Assembly: GCA_027592485.1 (NCBI GenBank) | Contig: JAQCKL010000352.1 | Location: 1-5,343 of the forward strand | Length of the DNA stretch: 5,343 bases | Source of the DNA: Cyanobacteriota bacterium | Lineage (GTDB): Bacteria > Cyanobacteriota > Cyanobacteriia > Phormidesmidales > Phormidesmidaceae | Direction: 5' to 3' | Shown: one piece after another, positions 1-5,343 of the stretch | How the letters are laid out: each line of letters starts with the position of its first letter | Position numbering within the stretch: position 1 is the stretch's first letter | Notes under the pieces: model-generated | The model's input: only the letters and a program-made list of their open reading frames with translations | Told to the model about the DNA's origin: nothing | The model's database searches: none | Position numbers and translations under genes: made by a program

Positions 1-163
1 AATGTCGGCGGTGGTGAATGAGGCGATCGCCCGCTACTTGGGCCGCTCTGGTGCTGGCACCCGCGCCCGTGCCCGCCTCGACCGCATGGAAGCACAAATC
101 AACCGCCTTACGTTGCTGGTGACTGGTGGGGCTGGGGGCGATCGCGCTGCCAACTATCGGTAA
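1..163 (+). CDS. C-terminal fragment of a probable ribbon-helix-helix (CopG-like) DNA-binding protein; 5' end outside window
   Basis: An open frame enters from the left edge and ends at TAA 161-163. From the ATG at 2-4 it encodes 53 residues. It begins MSAVVNEAIARYLG, which resembles the second helix of ribbon-helix-helix proteins (the typical pattern is S-x-V-x-N-E-A-I-x-x-Y-L). A basic Arg/Ala stretch follows, then an amphipathic helix RLDRMEAQINRL that could be a coiled coil, and a Gly-rich tail. The ATG at 2 is probably internal, because RHH domains need a preceding strand and first helix, which would lie left of the window. Two HIP1 octamers fall inside it and are read as coding sequence. 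It converges on the minus-strand operon, so it is probably not part of it. If the family call is right, it could be an antitoxin or small regulator whose partner lies to the left. The family call rests on a short stretch and is tentative. Confidence 0.45.
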   Translation, partial: MSAVVNEAIARYLGRSGAGTRARARLDRMEAQINRLTLLVTGGAGGDRAANYR

Positions 164-201
164 CGTCACTGGGCGGAAACGAGCTGCGCCCTCAAGACAG
201 G
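164..201. other. Short convergent intergenic gap, no convincing terminator
   Basis: These 38 nt separate two converging stop codons. The only inverted repeat I see is GGGCG (171-175) against CGCCC (187-191), a 5-bp stem with an 11-nt loop and no T-tract on either strand. That is too weak to call a Rho-independent terminator for either gene. Confidence 0.5.
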
Positions 202-1407
202 CTATGTCGTTTGGGGCTGAAGGCTCATCGTCTCCCGGTCAAAGTAGAACTCGTCTAGGGTACCTGCCAGAACCTTCTCAACGGCTGTATCAATCACGCT
301 CAGGGTCAAAAAGAACCACTCGCGGGGTTTGACGGGGATGCCAAAGCGGTCTTGCAGTTCCACATCGAGTCGAGCGCTGTCGAAAAAGTGGTGCAGCATG
401 GTCTCCAGCTTTTTGCCGTCGATGCCCACCAGCTTGTACTCAGCCACCACTTCCACCTCTGCCAGCAGGTAGGTGGGGTCTTTCTTGGCATTGGCGATGC
501 GCTTCTTGACATCACCACTGGTGACGCCGATTTTGTGAATGACTTCCCGATGCTTGGCAATGAAGGGATCGTCGGATTGACTCCGCAACACGTAAATCGA
601 ACCCGTCAATACATCATCTTCTGCGGGGGTGGACGAAAACAGCGGCCCTAGGTCTGGGTTGGTAATGCGGCGGCTGGTTTTGTCTTTGTTCAAGGCCCGC
701 TGGAGCGATCGCAGCAGCAAATCACTCTCGGTACCGTTGTCGTAAATCACCCGCAGTCGGCGGTCTTGGCGGCCATAGTCACTGATGAAGGGTTCACCCA
801 TGTCGGCCACCAAGATTTTATGACCGTCGAGGATGAACCAATCACCGGGGTTAACGGCGGCGTTGTCCTGGTATTTCAGGGTTTGGCGCTGTCCTGTGTC
901 CAGGTCCGCCTGCACCTGTTTGAAGCGGGGTTTGAACTGCTTGAAGTCGGCACAGGGGGTGCGCTGGGCCACTTCCTCAGCGGCTTTGATTTCCTGGCGC
1001 GATCGCACATGGGTGAGGCGGGTAATGTCGTCCTCGGCGGTAACATCGAGCCCCAGGTCTGCCAAGAGGTCGGCATCGTCCTGGTCTGCTGGCGGAGGGG
1101 AAGGGTCCGCTGTCGCGTCTAAGAGGCCCTGGGTGTCTAGGGGTTGCAGCAGTTCCCGGCATTCTGCCGACTCCCGCAGGCGGTCCAAGCGCACCGCATA
1201 GAGCCGTTCAAAGATGTCTCGGTCTTCGCCGTGCTGGGGCAGGCGGCCCTGTTCTTCCACAAACCGCTCAATTTCTTCAAACCCGGCGATGATGCGTTCT
1301 TCGCGGGGGGTGCGTTGGGCGGTTGGGGCGGGGGCGGTATCTATCCCCAACTCGGCCAACAGATCGGCATCGGCGTCGGTGGTGTATTTCTGGGAGGATT
1401 TAGCCAT
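202..1407 (-). CDS. GIY-YIG nuclease family protein (T5orf172-like), 401 aa
   Basis: Probable DNA endonuclease with the GIY-YIG fold in its C-terminal half. The nuclease core starts near residue 268: an IYVLRS strand (I271-Y272), then KIGVTSGDVKKRI (residues 292-304), which supplies the second G-hydrophobic element and the conserved arginine R303. The presumed metal-binding glutamate is E335 in KKLETMLHHFF. All key catalytic positions therefore look intact. Residues about 185-240 form a compact domain (PGDWFILDGHKILVADMGE, then RLRVIYDNGTESDLLLRSLQRAL) of the kind that precedes the nuclease in related proteins; its role is unknown to me. The N-terminal 130 residues are acidic and carry a duplicated motif, DADLLAELGID (13-23) and DADLLADLGLD (111-121), around a helical GRLP-containing module (about 36-98). 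The start ATG overlaps the helicase stop, so the two are probably translationally coupled. Family assignment is strong; the substrate (foreign, modified or branched DNA) cannot be read from sequence. Confidence 0.88.
   Translation of the reverse strand: MAKSSQKYTTDADADLLAELGIDTAPAPTAQRTPREERIIAGFEEIERFVEEQGRLPQHGEDRDIFERLYAVRLDRLRESAECRELLQPLDTQGLLDATADPSPPPADQDDADLLADLGLDVTAEDDITRLTHVRSRQEIKAAEEVAQRTPCADFKQFKPRFKQVQADLDTGQRQTLKYQDNAAVNPGDWFILDGHKILVADMGEPFISDYGRQDRRLRVIYDNGTESDLLLRSLQRALNKDKTSRRITNPDLGPLFSSTPAEDDVLTGSIYVLRSQSDDPFIAKHREVIHKIGVTSGDVKKRIANAKKDPTYLLAEVEVVAEYKLVGIDGKKLETMLHHFFDSARLDVELQDRFGIPVKPREWFFLTLSVIDTAVEKVLAGTLDEFYFDRETMSLQPQTT
1400..1407 (-). promoter_or_regulatory. 8-nt stop/start overlap joining helicase and GIY-YIG genes
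   Basis: On the minus strand the bases ATGGCTAA contain the nuclease start (ATG, 1407-1405) and the helicase stop (TAA, 1402-1400) in different frames. This arrangement normally indicates translational coupling or re-initiation, and hence similar protein amounts. A GAGG (complement of 1418-1421), lying 10 nt before the ATG inside the helicase coding sequence, can serve as Shine-Dalgarno. Confidence 0.75.
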
Positions 1408-3502
1408 TCTGTTCTTCCCTCACCTTGCGTTGTAGGAAGGCAACGCCTTCCGCCATCCGGCGCTCCCACGGATCAGCGGCAGTCAGGGTAGGAAGGCGGC
1501 CTTTTTCCTGTTTAAAGCGCTTAGCCCGCTGGGCCAAATCTCGGGCTTCTTCCAGACTGAGGGTGATGCGCTTGGCGGCAATAATGGCGGCCACTTCCTT
1601 GAGCCGTTCTTCGCTCATGGTTTTGGCCAGGATGGCGTAGGCTTCGCCAAAGGGATTGATGCGGTCGATCAGGTCCATGTCCAACTCGGTGACGGAGAGG
1701 GCAAACTGCCGCACCCCTTCAATCAGGGCGGTGTTGGGGGTGGGTTCTCGCCCATCGGGGGCTCCGGCTTCCGGCTGAGCGGGGCTGGCGGCATTGTAGG
1801 CACCAGCAGCCTCGCCCACGGCCTGCTTGCCCTGCTGGACAAAGTTCGGATCGTTGATCGCGTGTTGCCTCACTGCCTCCTGGTCTTCCTGCTCTAGCTC
1901 GGGGAATTTCTCTTTGATGATTTTCCCCATCCGCACCTGGGTCAATTCTTCGGGCACCACCTCTTCATTGAAGAGGCCCTGCTCCAGGGTGGCCTTGTCT
2001 TGCACAAAGGTGGCCACCAGCTCCGTCAGGTCTTCTTTGCAGATGCGTTGGGCCTCGGGGCTGCTGGGGGTGGCTAAGCCTTTGATTTCGATTTGAATTT
2101 GGCCCGTCTCGGGGTTCACGCCGACGTTGGTGCCGTTGGGGTCGTAGCCGTTGTCGCCGTAGTCGAAACCCTCGGTGGGCTGATTGTCGGGGCGTTTAGG
2201 GCGGAACTCAAAGCGGGGGGCCAGCACCTGTTCCATCAGCAGGCTGGCGGCGATCGCCTTGAGGGTATCGTTCACTGCTTCGGTCACCACTTCGCTGGCG
2301 GCGTCGGGTTCGGCGATCAGGTTGGTGAAGCGGGCGCGGGTTTTGCCCGGTGCATCGCGGGTGGCGCGGCCAATGATTTGCACAATCTCGGTGAGGCTAG
2401 AGCGATAGCCCACGGTGAGGGCATGTTCGCACCAGATCCAGTCGAAGCCCTCTTTCGCCATGCCCAGGGCGATGATGATATCGACGTGGTCGCGGTTGTG
2501 CTTGTGGGCGGGGTCTTTGAGGGCGGTGGCAACCTGATCGCGCTTGTTGGGGTCGTCATCCACCAGGTCGGCAATTTTGAGCACCCGACCGTCAGGGGTG
2601 CGGACCAGTTGGAACCCGGTGGCGGGGTCGGTGCCCTGCCATTCCCCCAGGGCTTCGATGATGTGCTCGACTTCTTTGATTTTGTCTTTGGTGCTCTCGC
2701 GGGAGTTGACGTTAGGGATGTGCAGGATGGTTTTCTCTTTGGGGTTGAGCACCTGCATGATTTGGTCGGCGTAGCTCTCGGTGTAGAAGTAGTAGCCGAT
2801 GTCGAGCTGCTTGAGGTGTTGGTAGCCGTTGAGCTGTTCGTAGTAGGTGTAGGTGACGGTTTCAAAACGCTTTTCGTCGTCGGGGTGCAGCACCGCTTCG
2901 GCATCGCCGCGAAAGTAGGATCCGGTCATGGCGACGATGTGGGTTTTGTCCTGGGCCATGAGCTGGCGGATGTGGTCGCCCAGTTTGTTGTCGGGGTTGG
3001 CGGAAACGTGGTGAAACTCGTCTACGGCGATGAGGCGATCGTCGAAGGCGGCAATGCCGAATTTATCGACGGCAAAGCGAAAGGTGGCGTGGGTGCAGAC
3101 CAGGGCTTTGGCGGTGCTATCAAGGAATTTTTTGACGGCATCCACTTTGCCGCCGTCGGTGCCGGGGGCATCGCACAGGTTCCAGCGGGGTTCTACGGTC
3201 CAGTCGGCCCAAAACCCAAACTGGCTGAGGGGTTCGTTGTGGAAGCTGGAGCCAATGGATTTTTCGGGAACGACGATGATCGCCTGTTTGAGGCCCTGGT
3301 TCTCTAGTTTGTCGAGGGCGATGAACATCAGCGCCCGACTTTTGCCGGAGGCGGGGGGCGATTTGATCAGCAGGTATTGTTCGCCGCGCTTTTGGTAGGC
3401 CCGCTCTTGCATGGGTCGCATCCCCAGCTCGTTGGCTTTGGTGGAGGTGCCTTGCTGGGCGTAGGTAACGGAGACGGCGGGGACGGCTATGGGTTGACTC
3501 AT
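1400..3502 (-). CDS. Superfamily 2 DEAD/DEAH-box helicase / DNA translocase, restriction-type, 700 aa
   Basis: ATP-dependent nucleic-acid motor, most like the helicase subunits of restriction and defence systems. Counting from ATG 3502, a Q-motif-like MRPMQERAYQ lies at 28-37, Walker A SPPASGKS at 48-55, and Walker B VDEFHH at 160-165 (DEFH form). Motif III is AMTGS at 191-195, motif V is near ALGMAKEGFDW (345-355), and motif VI is QIIGRATRDAPGK at 375-387 with both arginines present. RecA domain 1 therefore spans about 25-235 and domain 2 about 236-430. Beyond it is a region of no family I recognise, an Ala/Pro-rich linker near 560-592, and a helical C-terminus with RFKQEKGRLP that resembles a segment in the next gene. 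The frame is open to an ATG at 3586, but that would overlap darG by 55 nt and add residues with no helicase character, so I prefer 3502, 29 nt after the darG stop. Neither start has a good Shine-Dalgarno. No nuclease or methyltransferase domain is seen within it. It probably works with the GIY-YIG protein downstream. Confidence 0.88.
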   Translation of the reverse strand: MSQPIAVPAVSVTYAQQGTSTKANELGMRPMQERAYQKRGEQYLLIKSPPASGKSRALMFIALDKLENQGLKQAIIVVPEKSIGSSFHNEPLSQFGFWADWTVEPRWNLCDAPGTDGGKVDAVKKFLDSTAKALVCTHATFRFAVDKFGIAAFDDRLIAVDEFHHVSANPDNKLGDHIRQLMAQDKTHIVAMTGSYFRGDAEAVLHPDDEKRFETVTYTYYEQLNGYQHLKQLDIGYYFYTESYADQIMQVLNPKEKTILHIPNVNSRESTKDKIKEVEHIIEALGEWQGTDPATGFQLVRTPDGRVLKIADLVDDDPNKRDQVATALKDPAHKHNRDHVDIIIALGMAKEGFDWIWCEHALTVGYRSSLTEIVQIIGRATRDAPGKTRARFTNLIAEPDAASEVVTEAVNDTLKAIAASLLMEQVLAPRFEFRPKRPDNQPTEGFDYGDNGYDPNGTNVGVNPETGQIQIEIKGLATPSSPEAQRICKEDLTELVATFVQDKATLEQGLFNEEVVPEELTQVRMGKIIKEKFPELEQEDQEAVRQHAINDPNFVQQGKQAVGEAAGAYNAASPAQPEAGAPDGREPTPNTALIEGVRQFALSVTELDMDLIDRINPFGEAYAILAKTMSEERLKEVAAIIAAKRITLSLEEARDLAQRAKRFKQEKGRLPTLTAADPWERRMAEGVAFLQRKVREEQNG

Positions 3503-3531
3503 GGACTGACACTGAACAGTTGGCGGAAATC

Positions 3532-4587
3532 TTAATGAAGGCTGCCCAGGGATGTCAGGCATCCCGCCTGGTGTAGTCGCTCCCATGCCAACTGAATATG
3601 GCGGGGGGTAAACATCCGTTTACGTTGGTTCCAGGCGTGAACCTTAGCCACCGCGTCTTTAGCGGTCGTGGCTTGTTCTCGGGTGGCCACCCAATGCACC
3701 GTAGACAGCAGTTCCATGCCGAAGGTGGTTTCAAACCCTTTAATCAGGGCTGCTACTTGGTCAAACCGTTGCCGTGTGGCCTCATGTTGGGTCAGGAATA
3801 CTTCCGCTTGCTCAGAGGCATGGGGCTTTAACTCTAACGGTTTATCGGGGATGTCCCCCGCATCGCCATAGCCACTAATAAAGTGCCCTTCAATATGGTT
3901 GAGGACATGGCGTAGATTGTCTGCATAGGGACCGTAGGGGGCTTTCTGGTATCTGAGCCTGAGCGGTTCCCCTGCTTCCTGCATGAAGTACATCAGCTTG
4001 TGAACCTCTAGCAGGGTAATGGTGGGGTCCATGACGGCAGCTAGGTAGCGGCGCATCAGCCCCAATAACGCAGCTCGTCCCACGGTCATGTTGGGGACTT
4101 GTGCGGGTTTCACCATGGCGGTTGGTTGAGGGGTGCCAACGGGTTCAAACAGCAGAACCTCAACCGCTGGAATCGCCTGAAAGGCTTCTAGGATAAGCGG
4201 TTTCACATCTGCCCATTGCAGCCCGCCTAGGCCACAGCCCAGGGGCGGAATAGCTATGGAGCCAATACGGTGCTGTTGAACCACGGTGACCAAATCGTCG
4301 AGCCCTTCTCGAATATCTTCGAGGCGGCTTTTGTTACGCCAATGGCGCTTGGTGGGGAAATTGATGATGAAACGAGGGCTATACAGACGATTCAGGTCAT
4401 AGACAAACATTTTGCCGGGTTGAACCTGCCCTGCTTTACAAGCGGCCTCATACACCTTGAAGTTTTCGGGGAAGGCTTTTTTAAATTGCAGCGCAATGCC
4501 CCGACCCATAATGCCAACACAGTTGACGGTGTTGACTAGGGCCTCTGTATCGGCGCGAAGGATATCACCTTGAGTCAGTTCAACCAT
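3532..4587 (-). CDS. darG: DarG antitoxin: macrodomain DNA ADP-ribosyl glycohydrolase with C-terminal toxin-binding domain
   Basis: This 351-residue protein has the usual DarG length and order. The macrodomain (about 1-155) removes ADP-ribose that DarT places on DNA. It begins VELTQGDILRADTEALVNTVN, with NCVGIMGRGIALQFKKAFP at 22-40 forming the ADP-ribose-binding loop and IPPLGCGLGGL at 113-123 the second loop. N22 and K80 fall at the numbered positions I recall as functionally important in Thermus DarG. The C-terminal domain (about 170-351) contains LLEVHKLMYFMQEAGEPLRL and APYGPYADNLRHVLNHIEGHF, conserved in DarG proteins and matching the part that binds DarT directly. It lies 17 nt after darT, as is standard for this pair. 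A macrodomain rather than a NADAR domain puts it in the DarTG2 class. The protein should act in the cytoplasm. No truncation or missing key residue is seen. Confidence 0.95.
   Translation of the reverse strand: MVELTQGDILRADTEALVNTVNCVGIMGRGIALQFKKAFPENFKVYEAACKAGQVQPGKMFVYDLNRLYSPRFIINFPTKRHWRNKSRLEDIREGLDDLVTVVQQHRIGSIAIPPLGCGLGGLQWADVKPLILEAFQAIPAVEVLLFEPVGTPQPTAMVKPAQVPNMTVGRAALLGLMRRYLAAVMDPTITLLEVHKLMYFMQEAGEPLRLRYQKAPYGPYADNLRHVLNHIEGHFISGYGDAGDIPDKPLELKPHASEQAEVFLTQHEATRQRFDQVAALIKGFETTFGMELLSTVHWVATREQATTAKDAVAKVHAWNQRKRMFTPRHIQLAWERLHQAGCLTSLGSLH
3549..3565 (-). other. Small hairpin in the last codons of darG
   Basis: GGGATG (3549-3554) and CATCCC (3560-3565) form a perfect 6-bp stem with a 5-nt loop, about 15 nt before the darG stop. 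In the minus-strand transcript no U-tract follows, so it is not a classical terminator. It could be a weak RNA structure near the darG/helicase boundary, or chance within coding sequence. Confidence 0.35.
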
Positions 4588-4594
4588 GGTGGAG

Positions 4595-4600
4595 CCTCTT
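4595..4600 (-). promoter_or_regulatory. Ribosome binding site of darG
   Basis: In the 17-nt gap after the darT stop the minus strand reads AAGAGG, 7 nt before the darG ATG. It is the clearest Shine-Dalgarno of the operon. darT itself has none, a contrast that would favour antitoxin translation over toxin. Confidence 0.6.
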
Positions 4601-4604
4601 GTGG

Positions 4605-5255
4605 TCAGAAGTACCAGCTCGGTTCTACAGCGATCGCGGGTTGATGTTCTGCGATGGCTAAGGCTGTTGTCACGTGTGTCGCCATCGTACGATTGATGAC
4701 GCCAATTTTTTCAATGAGCGGCCACGGAAAGCACTCAAACATCAGAAATTCGGCCTGCTTCCCCTCTTTGACTTCAGCCTCTCGAAAGTCAGTCGCAGCG
4801 ATCGCAGCCCAGTCCAGTGTGTCTAGGTCGGTGGGGTGGCGATAGAAGGTGGTGAGGTATGCCCCAGCGTTACCGCTGCTAAAGGCCCACGGCACTTGGT
4901 GAGCATCGGCCCAGTGCATGACGGCGGTGAGGTCGGCTTGTAGATGAATGATGGGCTCTTGCCCGCCTGTGTAGCTCAGTTCTGGATGATTTCTACGATG
5001 GAGGATGTAGAGCATGATGGAGCGTGAACAAAAGTAGAAAGGGACGTACTCACCGACTTTAGTGTTTGGGTAACAGGGAACCTGAATTTCTTCGAGGCGG
5101 CGTCTTTTAATGGTGCTCATGCCAACCACAGAGCAGGACAACCCTTCAGTAAGGCGCTTGGCATCAGAGATGAGCCCCCCAGTGGTGATGATGCTGGGTA
5201 GGTTGTCGATGTGGGTGATGTGAAAAATCTTGGGATGCGGGGGGACAGCGCTCAT
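4605..5255 (-). CDS. darT: DarT toxin: DNA ADP-ribosyltransferase (DUF4433 family)
   Basis: Toxin of the DarTG pair. It uses NAD+ to attach ADP-ribose to bases in single-stranded DNA, blocking replication; macrodomain-paired DarT (DarT2 class) modifies thymidine. The 216 residues match the family's usual size. The N-terminus, KIFHITHIDNLPSIITTGGL (9-28), is the family's NAD-binding signature with H12 and H15. YVPFYFCSRSIMLYIL (70-85) contains R78, the likely NAD-contacting arginine. AFSSGNAGAYLTTFY (124-138) is the next conserved block, and KQAEFLMFECFPW (166-178) carries the presumed catalytic glutamate E169. All expected active-site residues are present, so the toxin is probably active. The start at 5255 keeps the full N-terminal motif; the next in-frame Met (residue 46) would delete it. 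No Shine-Dalgarno precedes the ATG, which may hold expression low. It is first in the operon, with darG 17 nt behind. DarTG systems are known in anti-phage defence. Confidence 0.95.
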   Translation of the reverse strand: MSAVPPHPKIFHITHIDNLPSIITTGGLISDAKRLTEGLSCSVVGMSTIKRRRLEEIQVPCYPNTKVGEYVPFYFCSRSIMLYILHRRNHPELSYTGGQEPIIHLQADLTAVMHWADAHQVPWAFSSGNAGAYLTTFYRHPTDLDTLDWAAIAATDFREAEVKEGKQAEFLMFECFPWPLIEKIGVINRTMATHVTTALAIAEHQPAIAVEPSWYF

Positions 5256-5343
5256 AGCGGGGGCTATTCAGTTTATGGGGGCTTACTTACTGGTCATTTT
5301 TATGGGGGCTTACTTACTGGTCATTTTGGTATACAGCTCAAAC
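5256..5343 (-). promoter_or_regulatory. Upstream region of darT, probable site of operon promoter
   Basis: These 88 nt lie before the first gene and hold the 27-bp tandem repeat. Reading toward darT, TGTATACC (complement of 5328-5335) offers a possible extended -10 (TATACC, 4 of 6 consensus bases) just before the first repeat copy; its -35 would be at or beyond the window edge. TTGAGC (complement of 5336-5341) resembles a -35 but has no good -10 at 16-18 nt. The promoter call is weak; position alone is the main argument. Confidence 0.35.
5272..5327. repeat. Perfect 27-bp tandem direct repeat, two copies, upstream of darT
   Basis: Copy 1 is 5272-5298 and copy 2 is 5299-5325; both read TTTATGGGGG, CTTACTTACT, GGTCATT with no mismatch, and two further T's (5326-5327) continue the pattern. 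Each copy contains TTACTTAC, a 4-bp sub-repeat. The repeat ends 17 nt before the darT start codon. The placement suits paired operator sites for autoregulation, but a junction duplication or a short mobile repeat would look the same. Confidence 0.9.

Larger units (their letters stand above)
23..4805. repeat. Seven dispersed HIP1 octamers (GCGATCGC)
   Basis: The palindrome GCGATCGC occurs at 23-30, 138-145, 705-712, 999-1006, 2250-2257, 4630-4637 and 4798-4805. Random expectation in 5.3 kb is about 0.1. HIP1 over-representation is typical of many cyanobacteria and is the main evidence for the host. All copies lie in coding sequence: two in the left fragment, two in the nuclease gene, one in the helicase, two in darT and none in darG. 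Confidence 0.9.

Noticed and set aside
126..332. A 68-codon plus-strand open frame spanning the left convergent junction
   Set aside because: It overlaps the ends of two better supported genes, is rich in Arg/Ser/Gly, and shows no motif.
766..1491. Plus-strand open frames opposite the GIY-YIG gene
   Set aside because: They are antisense shadows with no family resemblance or ribosome binding site; the minus strand encodes an intact conserved protein.
2093..3307. A 404-codon open frame on the plus strand opposite the helicase
   Set aside because: The translation is dominated by Gly, Val, Ala and Phe with no recognisable domain, while the opposite strand has all SF2 helicase motifs. It is a by-product of GC-rich codon use.
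3549..3565. Hairpin GGGATG/CATCCC as a terminator between darG and the helicase
   Set aside because: The stem is only 6 bp, lies inside darG, and has no following U-tract.
5283..5324. Two identical 5-codon reading frames (ATG ACC AGT AAG TAA), one in each 27-bp repeat, on the darT strand
   Set aside because: A regulatory upstream peptide is conceivable, but the frames are too short to judge, lack a Shine-Dalgarno, and their duplication follows automatically from the repeat.
1..5343. CRISPR array, tRNA or rRNA gene, or insertion sequence
   Set aside because: No regularly spaced repeat array, no tRNA- or rRNA-like stretch and no transposase or terminal inverted repeats were seen. The only tandem repeat has two copies with no spacer.

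Overview
The window is probably from a cyanobacterium. It holds seven copies of the 8-mer GCGATCGC (HIP1, the repeat over-represented in many cyanobacterial genomes), while chance predicts well under one. The base composition is moderately GC-rich, which would suit a filamentous Leptolyngbya/Nodosilinea-type lineage, but genus cannot be read from this sequence.

Layout, read along the minus strand (the direction of transcription for almost everything). First comes an upstream region (5343-5256) with a perfect two-copy 27-bp tandem repeat. darT follows (5255-4605), a DNA ADP-ribosyltransferase toxin. After 17 nt comes darG (4587-3532), the macrodomain antitoxin that reverses the modification and should also bind the toxin. 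After 29 nt comes a 700-residue superfamily 2 DEAD/DEAH-type helicase/translocase (3502-1400). Its stop overlaps by 8 nt the start of a 401-residue GIY-YIG nuclease-family protein (1407-202). The tight spacing suggests one four-gene operon. A short plus-strand coding fragment (1-163), probably the C-terminus of a ribbon-helix-helix DNA-binding protein, runs in from the left edge and converges on the operon.

DarTG is an established toxin-antitoxin and anti-phage module. A macrodomain-type DarG points to the DarTG2 class, whose toxin modifies thymidine in single-stranded DNA. The helicase plus GIY-YIG pair looks like a DNA-processing or restriction-like effector unit. No methyltransferase is visible in the window. 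The most interesting reading is a composite defence operon in which DNA ADP-ribosylation and its removal are coupled to a DNA translocase and a nuclease. The gene identities are well supported; the functional coupling is inference from gene order. The helicase C-terminus and the nuclease N-terminus share a GRLP-centred helical module, which hints that these two proteins belong together.
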